Numbered from the stretch's first letter, positions 1 through 8,753 are shown. The stretch: DNA of 64,000 nucleotides from Flavobacteriales bacterium (GCA_016710965.1 JADJTW010000002.1:248001-312000), one strand, 5' to 3'. The notes: a model not told the origin generated them from the sequence alone. Numbers and translations: made by a program.

Positions 1-296
1 TGAAGGTGCAGGGCTATCGCGTGGAATTGCCGGAGATCGAGCACCACGCGCGCCGGTACCTCGCCGGTCCGCAGGCCGTGGCGCTGACCATCACGAACGC
101 CAGCGGCAACACGGAGATCGCACTGGTCATCGAATCGACGAACGGGATCCCCAAATCCGAACTGATCGACTTCCTGCGCCATCAACTGCCTGCGTACATG
201 GTTCCAGCGCATGTGCTGCATGTTGCTGCATTCCCGTTGAACGCGAACGGCAAGACCGATCGCAAAGCCTTGCGCCAACAACTATTCGGAACATGA
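1..296 (+). CDS. Amino-acid-type adenylation (AMP-binding) protein, C-terminal part
   Basis: This is the 3' end of a gene that begins before the window; the frame is open from the first bases, so the GTG at position 6 is only an internal codon. The visible 97 residues are the small C-terminal lid domain of the adenylate-forming family. Three core motifs appear in order: KVQGYRVELPEIE (A8 hinge type), LPAYMVP (A9) and NGKTDRKAL (A10, with the catalytic lysine). The A8 and A10 forms are those of NRPS adenylation domains and of DltA, so the likely reaction is ATP-dependent activation of an amino or similar acid and loading onto a carrier protein. The stop overlaps the next start (ATGA), and an acyl carrier protein lies two genes on. 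Substrate cannot be read, because the binding pocket is outside the window. Confidence 0.85.
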   Translation, partial: KVQGYRVELPEIEHHARRYLAGPQAVALTITNASGNTEIALVIESTNGIPKSELIDFLRHQLPAYMVPAHVLHVAAFPLNANGKTDRKALRQQLFGT

Positions 297-955
297 GCGA
301 CCGTTATCCCATACGCCGGGCCAGCGAGGCGGACATCCCCTTCCTTGCCACCGCCATCCTCGCCGCCGAGGGGAGCGGCACCGACAAGGTCAGCCTCGCC
401 ACCCTCTTCGACATCAGCCTTGCGGAGGCGAACGCCCTGGTGATCGCCATGCTGGAGGAAGGCATCGATGGTTGCGAGCTTTCGGTGAGCAGTTTCGTGG
501 TGGCGGAACATGAGGGGGCTCCTGTTGCCGCCGTCGCTGGCTGGATCGAAGGACAGCCCGACGACATGCCCTCCGGCCTGCTGAAATCGAACCTGATCGG
601 ATTCACCTATCCGCAAAGCGGCCGTGAAGCGCTCGTCAGGCACAAAGAGGTGATCGGCGGCATGGTGGTGCCCCGCACTGCGGGCTGTCTGCAGCTCGAG
701 TACGCCTTCGTGGACGATGCCCATCGCGGGCACGGTCTGGCGGTGCGGCTCTTTGCGGCCCACATCGAACCTGCGCGCCAACAGGGCGTGCCCAAGGCGC
801 AATTGCAGGTGTTCGCCAACCTCCCGCACGCCGTCGCTTCCTATGGCAAATTCGGTTTCACCACCGCCGGTATCTTTCGCACCGAGCACCCCGGTGCGCT
901 CCGCTTCATGCCATGGAACGAGAAGCTGCTGATGGAAAGAACGCTAATTCCTTGA
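293..955 (+). CDS. GNAT family N-acetyltransferase
   Basis: A 220-residue protein with the Gcn5-related acetyltransferase fold. The acyl-CoA binding motif A is visible as VDDAHRGHGLAVRLF, with the RxxGxG/A pyrophosphate loop (RGHGLA), and a typical motif B follows (ASYGKFGFTTAGIF). GNAT enzymes move an acyl group from acyl-CoA to an amine. The start overlaps the adenylation gene by four bases and the carrier protein gene begins four bases after the stop, so it is part of the same operon. A role in modifying the activated substrate or the final product is inference. The N-terminal third does not match a second domain that I recognise. Confidence 0.85.
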   Translation: MSDRYPIRRASEADIPFLATAILAAEGSGTDKVSLATLFDISLAEANALVIAMLEEGIDGCELSVSSFVVAEHEGAPVAAVAGWIEGQPDDMPSGLLKSNLIGFTYPQSGREALVRHKEVIGGMVVPRTAGCLQLEYAFVDDAHRGHGLAVRLFAAHIEPARQQGVPKAQLQVFANLPHAVASYGKFGFTTAGIFRTEHPGALRFMPWNEKLLMERTLIP

Positions 956-959
956 ACGC

Positions 960-1211
960 ATGGATCGCATAGAACTCCTCGGCAGGATCAGGACGGTGGT
1001 GCAGGGCGTCGTAGGCCACGGCGATTTCGAGATGCGCGATGACCTGGTGGCCGCCGATGTGAGCGGATGGGATTCGCTCTCGCACATGAGCATCATCACC
1101 AAGCTCGAAGCCGAGTTCGCCGTGAAGTTCAAGCTGCGCGAGGTGAACAAGCTGCGCAACATGGGCTCGCTCATCGAGCTCATCACCGCCAAACTGGCCG
1201 AGCGCGCGTGA
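960..1211 (+). CDS. Acyl carrier protein (DltC/PCP-like)
   Basis: An 83-residue acidic helical protein of normal acyl carrier length. The phosphopantetheine attachment site is the serine of GWDSLSHM (Ser39 in the DSL motif), followed by the usual helix II. Its place between an adenylation protein and an MBOAT protein suggests that it carries the activated acyl or aminoacyl group to the membrane transferase, as DltC does between DltA and DltB. It is unlikely to be the fatty acid synthase ACP, because no fab genes are nearby. It lies in the first operon, four bases after the GNAT gene and four bases before the MBOAT gene. Confidence 0.9.
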   Translation: MDRIELLGRIRTVVQGVVGHGDFEMRDDLVAADVSGWDSLSHMSIITKLEAEFAVKFKLREVNKLRNMGSLIELITAKLAERA

Positions 1212-1215
1212 CCGC

Positions 1216-2658
1216 ATGCTCTTCACCTCACTCGAGTTCCTGGCGCTCTTCGTCCTCGCGTTCGCCGCGTACTGGCTGCTCATGGGCCGCTCCGCCCGGC
1301 GACAGAACCTGCTGCTGCTGCTGGCCAGCCTCGTGTTCTACGGCTGGGCCGACCTGCGCTTCCTGGCCCTGCTGGCCGCGAGCGCCACGCTGAACTTCCT
1401 GCTGGGCCGGGCCATCGCCGGCGCCACTGAAGAGCGCTGGCGTTCGCTGCTCCTCTATTGCGGACTGGCACTGAACCTGGGCATCCTGGGCTTCTTCAAG
1501 TACTTCGATTTCTTCTATGCCAGCATCGTCGATCTCGTCAACCTCTTCGGCGCGCATGCCGCTTACGACCCGTTGAACCTGTTGCTGCCGCTGGGCATCA
1601 GCTTCTTCACCTTCTCGTCGGTAGGCTACCTCATCGACGTGCGCAATGAGGAGATAGAGCCCTGCCGCGATCCGCTGGCCTTCTTCACATGGACTTTCTT
1701 CTTCCCTAAGATGCTCGCCGGCCCCATCGATCGCGCCCAGCACTTCCTGCCGCAACTGGCCGTTGCGCGCGTGTTCGACCGGGCACGCGCAACGGATGCC
1801 TGCCGTCAGGTGCTGTGGGGCCTGTTCGCCAAGGTGGCCATCGCCGACAACATCTCGCGGGTGCTCAACCCAGTCCTCGCCGAACCCGAAGAACTGCACG
1901 GCTCCACCCTGCTGCTGTGCGCCTACCTCTACCTCATCCAGCTCTACGCCGATTTCAGCGGTTACTCCAACATCGCCCTGGGCGTATCGCGGCTGCTGGG
2001 CCTGGACATCGCGCGCAACTTCAACGTGCCGCTCTTCGCCACCGGAATCGCTGATTTCTGGCGCCGCTGGCACATCAGCCTCAGCAGCTGGATGATGGAC
2101 TACCTCTACACGCCGCTCTCCTTCGTACTGCGCAACAAGGGTCGGCTCGGTGCTGTGCTGGCGATCTCCATCACCTTCCTGGCCGTGGGCGTATGGCACG
2201 GCGCCAACTGGAATTTCGTGGTCTTCGGCACCTTGCAGAGCCTGTACTTCCTGCCGGTGGTCCTCTGGGGCGCAGGGCTCGGTCGCGGTGGGGCGAAGGA
2301 TGCGGGAGGCGGCTTCATTCCTTTCCTGAGAATGGTGGGGCTCTTCGCGCTGCTCGGACCCACCTTCATGCTCCTGCGCGCTGCCGACATGCACCAGGCG
2401 TGGGGGATCTATGGGCGCATCTTCTCGCCCTCGCTCTTCGATCCCATCGGCGATGCTCTCCGCGATCCCAGATCAACGCTGGGGCTCATCGCCTTCTTCC
2501 TATTGGTGGAATGGATCGCGCGCAAGCGCATGCATGCACTGGAGCAACTGGGCCTCGGTTGGCCGCCGCCATTGCGCTGGGGCTTCTACTGGGCCATGGG
2601 CGTCTCGATCTTCCTGCTCGCGCATCATTCCATCGAGTTCATCTACTTCCAGTTCTGA
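1216..2658 (+). CDS. MBOAT family O-acyltransferase (AlgI/DltB-like), first copy
   Basis: A 480-residue multi-pass membrane protein. Features of the AlgI/DltB branch of membrane-bound O-acyltransferases are clear: the N-terminal FTSLEFLALFVLAFAAYW segment, the FPKMLAGPIDRA stretch, the YADFSGYSNIALG motif, the DFWRRWHISLSSW motif, and the catalytic-type histidine in VWHGANW (His328). The protein ends in IEFIYFQF, a usual family ending. These proteins pass an acyl group across the inner membrane, often with an SGNH partner, onto a polysaccharide or teichoic acid. Here the carrier protein gene is just upstream and an SGNH-like gene just downstream, so a Dlt-like relay is likely. The acceptor is unknown. 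Confidence 0.92.
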   Translation: MLFTSLEFLALFVLAFAAYWLLMGRSARRQNLLLLLASLVFYGWADLRFLALLAASATLNFLLGRAIAGATEERWRSLLLYCGLALNLGILGFFKYFDFFYASIVDLVNLFGAHAAYDPLNLLLPLGISFFTFSSVGYLIDVRNEEIEPCRDPLAFFTWTFFFPKMLAGPIDRAQHFLPQLAVARVFDRARATDACRQVLWGLFAKVAIADNISRVLNPVLAEPEELHGSTLLLCAYLYLIQLYADFSGYSNIALGVSRLLGLDIARNFNVPLFATGIADFWRRWHISLSSWMMDYLYTPLSFVLRNKGRLGAVLAISITFLAVGVWHGANWNFVVFGTLQSLYFLPVVLWGAGLGRGGAKDAGGGFIPFLRMVGLFALLGPTFMLLRAADMHQAWGIYGRIFSPSLFDPIGDALRDPRSTLGLIAFFLLVEWIARKRMHALEQLGLGWPPPLRWGFYWAMGVSIFLLAHHSIEFIYFQF

Positions 2659-2661
2659 GCC

Positions 2662-3594
2662 GTGCGCAGTTTCCTCATCCGCACCTTCCTCTATGCTGCA
2701 GCAGTGCTCGGTGCGCTGTACGGTGTGGTGCTCATGGCCGATGGCAGTACCGACCCCTTCTATGTGCGGGTGACCACGCCCCGGCAGGCCGGGCTCATCG
2801 TGGGCGCATCGCGCGCGGCACAGGGCCTCGTTCCCACCGCGATGCCCGATGGTGATTCGCCGGACTTCAACTTCTCCTTCGCTGCCACGCATTCGCCTTA
2901 CGGGCCCACCTATCTCGAAGCGATCCGCAAGAAGATGGATCCCGCTGCGCGCCATGCCGTGCATTATGTGGTGGTCGAACCATGGTCGGTGTGCGGAGCG
3001 AAGGATGCACCGAACGACCCGGCCCTGTTCAAGGAAGCAGACACCTTCCTGGGCACGCTCCCCAGCATGACCAGCGATCCGAACATCATGTACTTCATCG
3101 AGGGCACGCAGAAGCGGATGGTCGATGTGCTCGTGAACCGGATCGATCCCGGGCCGATGTTCCTGCACCGCGATGGCTGGTTGGAAGTGCGCCTTCTTCG
3201 CACGCCGCAGCAGGTGGCTGAGCGCGCAGCCACGGGCATTGCGCTGCACCGTGCGGAGATACAGGACCTCGCGTACTCGCACTTGCGCGAAGCGTATCTC
3301 GCTCACACTGTTCAGCTCCTGGGCACCACGGGCCGGGTACACATGATCCGGTTGCCGGTATCGTCCGGATTGCTCGCCGTGGAGGATTCGCTGGCTCCGC
3401 AATTCAATGAGCGCATGGCGGCGCTGGCGGATCGTTCGCATGTTTCCTACACGGACCTGAGCCGCGATACGGCGGGATTCACCTTCACCGACGGCTCGCA
3501 CCTGGACCGTGCTTCGGCCTTACGCATGTCGCTCCGGATCAGCGGGCTGATCGCGAAGAGCGCCAGTAGCAAGGTTCAGGAGCCTGCGCGCTGA
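2662..3594 (+). CDS. Membrane-anchored SGNH-like protein (DltD/AlgX-like partner of MBOAT)
   Basis: A 310-residue protein starting at GTG three bases after the MBOAT stop. It has one N-terminal membrane segment (about residues 5-25) and a periplasmic domain. Residues placed like the SGNH catalytic set are visible: Ser50 in LIVGASRAAQG near the start and a D277-x-x-H280 pair in TDGSHLDRA near the end. This layout matches DltD and related proteins that take the acyl group from an MBOAT protein and place it on the acceptor. I assign it by motif and position only; overall similarity was not tested. The last 19 bases overlap the end of the convergent HTTM gene. Confidence 0.7.
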   Translation: MRSFLIRTFLYAAAVLGALYGVVLMADGSTDPFYVRVTTPRQAGLIVGASRAAQGLVPTAMPDGDSPDFNFSFAATHSPYGPTYLEAIRKKMDPAARHAVHYVVVEPWSVCGAKDAPNDPALFKEADTFLGTLPSMTSDPNIMYFIEGTQKRMVDVLVNRIDPGPMFLHRDGWLEVRLLRTPQQVAERAATGIALHRAEIQDLAYSHLREAYLAHTVQLLGTTGRVHMIRLPVSSGLLAVEDSLAPQFNERMAALADRSHVSYTDLSRDTAGFTFTDGSHLDRASALRMSLRISGLIAKSASSKVQEPAR

Positions 3595-4388
3595 CGCTTC
3601 CACTCCAGGCGTCCCGCTTCGCGCTCATCGAACCAGATGGGATAGCAGGCGATGAAGGCGAAACCCATCTCCGGGATGTCCATCCACAGTGCGGTGCCTA
3701 AGTGGAAGAGCGCACCGAACAGCATCCATGAATAGCGTGCAGGGCGCCACCATACGGCCAGGGGAAAGGTGAGTTGGAAGATGAGCACGCACCACGTGGC
3801 AATGGAGGCGATCATCGGTTGGCCAGCGATCCATGCCGGGCCATAGGCCGGGTCCGTGGCGGCGATGCCAAGGGAAGTGCCATCGAGCCAATGCAGGCCG
3901 GCGAGCTTGTGCAGGCCAGTGGCCATGTAGGCCAGCAACAGTTGCAGCCTGATGATCCAGAATGCAACGATGCCAACCGGTGCTCTCCCTGCATGATCGA
4001 CAGCGACAGCGAGAAGGATGTTCCAGAAGAGGACGTTGGCGATCAGTTGCTGCCCACCGCTTCCGGTGAGCCAGGCCGCGTTCATCACGTTCACGTAGAG
4101 CCACCACACCAGTAGCGCGCGCCACCACCGGCCGGGTCGCCAGAGCTCCCATGCGCCCAGCACCACCAGCAACCACGGCGCAACAACGAAGGCGATGGCC
4201 TTGCCTGCTGGCGCGAACTGCGCCATGGCATGCGTGAGGTACTTGAGCGGTCCCGGCGGCAGCCACTCGGGCGATCGCATCAGCGCGTTCGCGCCATCCA
4301 TGCCGGTCCAACTGAACAGGACGAAGAACAGCACCCACGCCATGAGCGCCCGCTGGAACAACCGAACGGTGGCGTGCGGAAGGATCAT
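3576..4388 (-). CDS. HTTM domain membrane protein (vitamin K-dependent carboxylase-related)
   Basis: A 270-residue integral membrane protein with several hydrophobic helices. The segment YMATGLHKLAGLHWLDGTSL (about the middle) is the typical G-x-x-K-x7-W-x2-G signature of the horizontally transferred transmembrane (HTTM) family, related to vitamin K-dependent gamma-carboxylase but shorter. I chose the ATG at 4388 because it overlaps the stop of the upstream gene as ATGA; a longer frame runs back to 4451 but starts inside that gene. It is antisense to the two acyltransferase blocks and converges on the first SGNH gene with a 19-base overlap. No enzymatic role can be claimed. Confidence 0.75.
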   Translation of the reverse strand: MILPHATVRLFQRALMAWVLFFVLFSWTGMDGANALMRSPEWLPPGPLKYLTHAMAQFAPAGKAIAFVVAPWLLVVLGAWELWRPGRWWRALLVWWLYVNVMNAAWLTGSGGQQLIANVLFWNILLAVAVDHAGRAPVGIVAFWIIRLQLLLAYMATGLHKLAGLHWLDGTSLGIAATDPAYGPAWIAGQPMIASIATWCVLIFQLTFPLAVWWRPARYSWMLFGALFHLGTALWMDIPEMGFAFIACYPIWFDEREAGRLEWKRQRAGS

Positions 4389-4873
4389 GGTGCGTGGAGC
4401 AGGGTGATGCGCTCCTCCCGTTCGCGCGGGGAATGCGGGTCCGTAACGCAATGCTCTACCAGCCGGAACTGAAGCGTCGGAGGATCATGCCCGCGACCGG
4501 TGTCGAATGCACCCTGGTACACCATGCCGCGCATGGCACGCATGAGCGGTACGGCGGGAACCGTATCGCCCGCATGCACCTCGGCCTGCACATGGCGCGC
4601 GATGGATTGCACTGCGCGCCGCTGCAGGTAAGTATCGGGGCCGTGATCGATGCTGCGCCACGCGGCGCCCGCTGCGCTCCATTGCAACTCGCAGGAGCAG
4701 AGCGGCGGGTCGGGCGCGAACAGGCGCCACTGCTGGTGGAAGAGCGGGCGGGCGTAGAACTGCCCCAGTACGCGCAGGCGCTCCGGCACGATCGCCTCCG
4801 GGAAGGTGTAGCAGGCGATGAGCACCGTGTGCCCGATCACCGCAGCGATCGCCCAATGCTTCGAGGGCTTCAT
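4385..4873 (-). CDS. Small HTTM-partner protein (DUF5819-like)
   Basis: A 162-residue protein with one N-terminal membrane helix (about residues 7-25, ending TFPEAIVPERL) and a stretch HQQWRLFAPDPPLCSCELQW. The pattern of aromatic residues followed by FAP resembles proteins often encoded next to HTTM proteins and named DUF5819, but this is my memory of the family and was not checked. The start ATG at 4873 was chosen because the membrane helix follows directly; the frame is open further upstream but there it lies antisense to the second MBOAT gene. The stop overlaps the HTTM start by four bases, so the two form an operon. Confidence 0.6.
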   Translation of the reverse strand: MKPSKHWAIAAVIGHTVLIACYTFPEAIVPERLRVLGQFYARPLFHQQWRLFAPDPPLCSCELQWSAAGAAWRSIDHGPDTYLQRRAVQSIARHVQAEVHAGDTVPAVPLMRAMRGMVYQGAFDTGRGHDPPTLQFRLVEHCVTDPHSPREREERITLLHAP

Positions 4874-4993
4874 CGCGGTGAAGATCGGTCTCCCGCACGC
4901 ACCGATGAAGTTCTTCGTGCGGTCGCCTTGTGCCAGATAGCACGCGGAGGCGTTCCTTCGCGATCGTCGCAACGGCGCGACCCCACGCGCAGC

Positions 4994-6451
4994 ATGCTGT
5001 TCAATTCTATCGAGTTCGCGCTTTTCCTGCCCGTGGTCTTCGCCGTGTTCTGGTGGGCCGAGCGCCGCTCCCATCGCGCAGGCAACCTCTGGCTGTTCAC
5101 TGCGAGCATGTTCTTCTATGGCTGGTGGGACTGGCGCTTCCTGGGCCTGGTGATCTTCAGCGGCGCGCTCGACTTCATGACCGGGCTCGGTATCCAGCGC
5201 ACTTCGATATCCCGGCATCGCAAAGCATGGTTGGCCGTCAGCCTCATCGGCAATCTGGGGGTACTGGGCTTCTTCAAGTACTGCGACTTCTTCATCACCT
5301 CCTTCGCCGATGCATTCACCTTCCTCGGCGTTCCCATCGAAGCGCGCACACTTGGTATCGTGTTGCCGGTCGGCATCAGCTTCTACACCTTCCAAAGCCT
5401 AAGCTATACCATCGACGTGTACCGTGGCCACCTCACGGCCACCCGCGATCCACTGGTGTTCGGCGCCTACCTGCTCTTCTTCCCGCAGCTCGTGGCTGGT
5501 CCCATCGAGCGCGGCACGGAACTGATGCCTCAGTTCCAGCGGCGCCGCGCATTCGATCGCACCATGGCCGTTGACGGTGCGAGGCAGATGCTATGGGGAT
5601 TCTTCAAGAAGATCGTCATCGCGGACCAATGCGCGCCATTGGTGAACGCGGTGTTCGACTCCCCGGATGGCCAAGCAGCCAGTTCGCTGGTCTTCGCATC
5701 GGTGCTGTTCGCATTCCAGATCTATGGCGACTTCAGCGGCTACAGCGATATCGCCATTGGCTGCGCACGCTGCTTCGGCGTGAACCTCATGCGCAATTTC
5801 GCCTTCCCCTACTTCTCCAGGGACATCGCCGAATTCTGGCGTCGTTGGCACATCAGCCTCAGCACCTGGTTCCGCGACTACTTGTACATCCCATTGGGCG
5901 GCAGTAGGGGCAGTACGGCACGACGCGTTCGCAACACCTTCATCATATTCCTGGTAAGCGGATTCTGGCATGGAGCCAACTACACCTTCATCGTATGGGG
6001 CGCGATCCATGCGCTGCTCTTCCTCCCCTTGCTGCTCAGCGGTTCCAATCGTTCCAACGTCGGAACAGCTTCGCACGGGCGTGCGCTGCCCGCGCTCAAT
6101 GATCTCTGGCGCATCATGCTCACTTTCATGGCGGTGGATATCGCATGGGTCTTCTTCCGCGCACCGGATGTGACCACTGCTGCGAAAATGCTCACGAACA
6201 TGGCCACTGGCTTCGCCGCCCAGCCGGGCCAACTGGCATTGCTCGCGCGCGATCTCCTTCTGCGAGGCCCCATGCCTTTCGTCTGGCTCATGCTAGCGCT
6301 GGAGTGGCTGCAACGGGAGAACCAGCATGCGCTGGCCTTGCTCGATGGGCGCCTGCCGCGCGCGGCCAGGTGGGCCGCCTACTATGCGCTGGCATTGGTG
6401 GTGCTTTATCACACCGGCCGCGAGCAGCAATTCATCTATTTCCAGTTCTGA
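4994..6451 (+). CDS. MBOAT family O-acyltransferase (AlgI/DltB-like), second copy
   Basis: A 485-residue multi-pass membrane acyltransferase, a paralogue of the protein at 1216-2658. It has the same landmarks: MLFNSIEFALFLPVVF at the start, LLFFPQLVAGPIERG, the YGDFSGYSDIAIG motif, EFWRRWHISLSTWFRDYLY, the catalytic-type histidine in FWHGANY (His326) and the terminal FIYFQF. The frame is open back to 4394, but that part is antisense to the small HTTM partner; the ATG at 4994 gives the family-typical N-terminus. The following SGNH gene starts five bases after the stop. No second carrier protein gene is present, so it may share the ACP of the first block or use a different donor. Confidence 0.92.
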   Translation: MLFNSIEFALFLPVVFAVFWWAERRSHRAGNLWLFTASMFFYGWWDWRFLGLVIFSGALDFMTGLGIQRTSISRHRKAWLAVSLIGNLGVLGFFKYCDFFITSFADAFTFLGVPIEARTLGIVLPVGISFYTFQSLSYTIDVYRGHLTATRDPLVFGAYLLFFPQLVAGPIERGTELMPQFQRRRAFDRTMAVDGARQMLWGFFKKIVIADQCAPLVNAVFDSPDGQAASSLVFASVLFAFQIYGDFSGYSDIAIGCARCFGVNLMRNFAFPYFSRDIAEFWRRWHISLSTWFRDYLYIPLGGSRGSTARRVRNTFIIFLVSGFWHGANYTFIVWGAIHALLFLPLLLSGSNRSNVGTASHGRALPALNDLWRIMLTFMAVDIAWVFFRAPDVTTAAKMLTNMATGFAAQPGQLALLARDLLLRGPMPFVWLMLALEWLQRENQHALALLDGRLPRAARWAAYYALALVVLYHTGREQQFIYFQF

Positions 6452-6455
6452 GGCC

Positions 6456-7430
6456 ATGCGCTGGTTCATTATCCGCTTCCTTCTTTTCGCAGCGCCGCTC
6501 CTGCTATTGCTCGCAGGCATGGAATGCGCCTTGCGACGGATCCCGAACAACTACGCTTACACGGATGCGCAGCTCATGCAGCACGGTGCTGCTATCCAGG
6601 TCCTCGTGCTGGGCAATTCGCACGCATACAACGGGGTGGATCCGGAATCGCTTGGCGTGCGCGCATACAACGCAGCCAACATCTCGCAAGACCACCGACT
6701 GGATCGCGCCCTTCTCGAACGCTACATTGATGGCCTGCCGGATCTCAAGTACATCGTGCTGCCGGTATCCTATGCGTCCATCGGATCGCGCATCGAGGAT
6801 AGCCAGGAAGCATGGCGCACGAAGAACTACGTGTTGTACATGGGCCTTCCAAAGTTTGCGCGCTCCACGGAGGACCGTTTCGAATTGCTCAACGGCGAGA
6901 AGAAGTACGTTGTGCGCAGGCTATGGAAGCATTGGGCACGTGGGCACGACGACCTCAGTTGCGGCCCGCATGGCGGAGCACCGGGGCAGGTGCGCCCGAA
7001 CCTGGATATGGAGGCCAGCGGGGCGACCAGCGCGAAGCGCCACACCAAGGGCACCGCTGGTGCCTATGAGGAGAACAACATGGAACTGGAGCGGATCATC
7101 CGGCTGGCGCAACAACGGAACGTGCGCGTCCTGCTCTTCGCGCCTCCCGCATACAGCACCTATCGCACGAAGCTCGATCCGCAGCAACTTGCGCTATCGC
7201 GCAGCATACCGGAGATGTTGATCAACGCCACCGGCAACGCCACGTATCTCGACCTGATGGCCGACCCGCGATTCGTTCTGAGCGACTTCGCCAACAGCGA
7301 CCACTTGAATGCTACGGGGCGTGCCAAGCTCACACGCATCCTCTCGTCGCAACTGACGATGCAATCCGGCATGGGCGTCGATGCGTCATCCGATAGCACG
7401 CACGTCACACGACCTGCGTTGGAACCATGA
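6456..7430 (+). CDS. Membrane-anchored SGNH-like protein, second copy
   Basis: A 324-residue protein with an N-terminal membrane anchor (residues 4-21) and a periplasmic domain. The SGNH block I serine is seen in VLGNSHAYNG (Ser55), and the C-terminal catalytic pair in NSDHLNATG (Asp282-His283), which is the usual form in MBOAT partners. The start ATG at 6456 lies just after the MBOAT stop and directly before the membrane segment. The two copies are too different to be a recent duplication: outside the motifs I see little identity to the protein at 2662-3594. Confidence 0.75.
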   Translation: MRWFIIRFLLFAAPLLLLLAGMECALRRIPNNYAYTDAQLMQHGAAIQVLVLGNSHAYNGVDPESLGVRAYNAANISQDHRLDRALLERYIDGLPDLKYIVLPVSYASIGSRIEDSQEAWRTKNYVLYMGLPKFARSTEDRFELLNGEKKYVVRRLWKHWARGHDDLSCGPHGGAPGQVRPNLDMEASGATSAKRHTKGTAGAYEENNMELERIIRLAQQRNVRVLLFAPPAYSTYRTKLDPQQLALSRSIPEMLINATGNATYLDLMADPRFVLSDFANSDHLNATGRAKLTRILSSQLTMQSGMGVDASSDSTHVTRPALEP

Positions 7431-7463
7431 TCGCACAAAGCCGCTGCTGACCACCTTTGCCCC

Positions 7464-8753
7464 ATGGCCATCCCTGCGAACGACTTATCGCTCCGCTCCT
7501 GGCTGCCCGTTCCTGCGGACAGCGATTTCCCGATCCAGAACATCCCGTTCGGCGTGTTCTCTTCGCCGGGCCGTTTCGCACGCATCGGCACACGGGTGGG
7601 CGATACGATCGTTGATCTCTTCGTGCTGGCCGAAGCGGAGCTCTTCAGCCAGGTGGACGTGGAGCGCATAGCGCTGATGGAGCCGAGCCTGAACCGATTG
7701 CTCAAGCACGGCGATCAACGCGTGCGTGCTGTGCGACAACGATTGATCGAACTGCTTGCCGCAGGCCATGCGGAATTGAGGGACGATGCTGCCCTGCGCG
7801 ACCAAGCCCTCGTGCCGGTCTCCGATGCCGTCATGCACGTGCCGGCCAGCATCGGCGACTACACCGATTTCTACAGCAGCCGCCAGCACGCTTACAACGT
7901 GGGCGTCATGTTCCGCGATCCGGCGAACGCCCTCCTGCCCAACTGGCTGCACCTGCCGGTGGGATACCACGGCCGCGCCAGCAGCATTGTTCCGACGGAC
8001 GCCGCCATCCGCAGGCCATGCGGACCGTACAAGCCATCACCCGAAGCGACGCCGGTCTTCGGCCCCACGCATCAGCTCGATTTCGAACTGGAGATGGGCT
8101 TCCTCACCTACGATGGCAAGCCATTGGGCGAGCGCATCCCTACGGCCGAAGCGGAGGCTCGCATCTTCGGCCTCGCGCTCTTCAACGATTGGAGCGCGCG
8201 CGACATACAGGCCTGGGAGTACGTGCCGCTCGGTCCCTTCCTCGGGAAGAACTTCGCGTCGTCGATCTCGCCGTGGGTGGTCACGCTGGATGCGCTTGAG
8301 CCTTTCCGCGTGCCCGGCCCCGTGCAAGAACCACCGGTGCTGCCCTACCTGCAGTACACCGGCAACAAGCATTACGACATCAAGCTCGAGGTGGCGATCC
8401 TCACCAGCGGCGGAAGCGAGACGGTCATCTGCCGCAGCAACTTCAAGCACCTCTACTGGAACATGGCGCAGCAGCTGGCGCACCACACGGTGAACGGCTG
8501 CAACGTGCGCGCGGGCGACCTCATGGCCAGCGGCACCATCAGCGGCGACACGCCCGAGAGCTACGGCAGCATGCTGGAACTATCGTGGAAAGGCACCAAG
8601 CCGGTGAAGCTGAACGATGGCACCGAACGCAGATTCATCGAGGACGGGGACACGGTGATCATGCGCGGCTACTGCGAGAAGGAAGGGTTGCGGATCGGTT
8701 TCGGAGAAGTGCGCGCAACGGTGCTGCCCGCGCTGCCCTTCGATGCTTCCTAA
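7464..8753 (+). CDS. fahA: Fumarylacetoacetase
   Basis: A 429-residue enzyme close to the usual 420. It cleaves fumarylacetoacetate to fumarate and acetoacetate, the last step of tyrosine and phenylalanine breakdown. The FYSSRQHAYNVGVMFR block is nearly identical to the eukaryotic enzyme; the metal-binding Asp135 and general-base His142 have the same spacing of seven as in the mammalian protein. Also visible are WLHLPVGYHGRASS, the FELEMGFL metal-ligand segment and FNDWSARDIQAWEY. The other genes of the pathway are not in the window, except that a pterin dehydratase, which recycles the phenylalanine hydroxylase cofactor, is encoded at 30914-31156. The short gap before it has CACCTTTG, a weak match to the promoter box used by other genes here. 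Confidence 0.96.
   Translation: MAIPANDLSLRSWLPVPADSDFPIQNIPFGVFSSPGRFARIGTRVGDTIVDLFVLAEAELFSQVDVERIALMEPSLNRLLKHGDQRVRAVRQRLIELLAAGHAELRDDAALRDQALVPVSDAVMHVPASIGDYTDFYSSRQHAYNVGVMFRDPANALLPNWLHLPVGYHGRASSIVPTDAAIRRPCGPYKPSPEATPVFGPTHQLDFELEMGFLTYDGKPLGERIPTAEAEARIFGLALFNDWSARDIQAWEYVPLGPFLGKNFASSISPWVVTLDALEPFRVPGPVQEPPVLPYLQYTGNKHYDIKLEVAILTSGGSETVICRSNFKHLYWNMAQQLAHHTVNGCNVRAGDLMASGTISGDTPESYGSMLELSWKGTKPVKLNDGTERRFIEDGDTVIMRGYCEKEGLRIGFGEVRATVLPALPFDAS

Noticed and set aside
4394..4993. A 200-codon N-terminal extension of the second MBOAT protein
   Set aside because: This part is antisense to the small HTTM partner, and the ATG at 4994 gives the normal MBOAT N-terminus.
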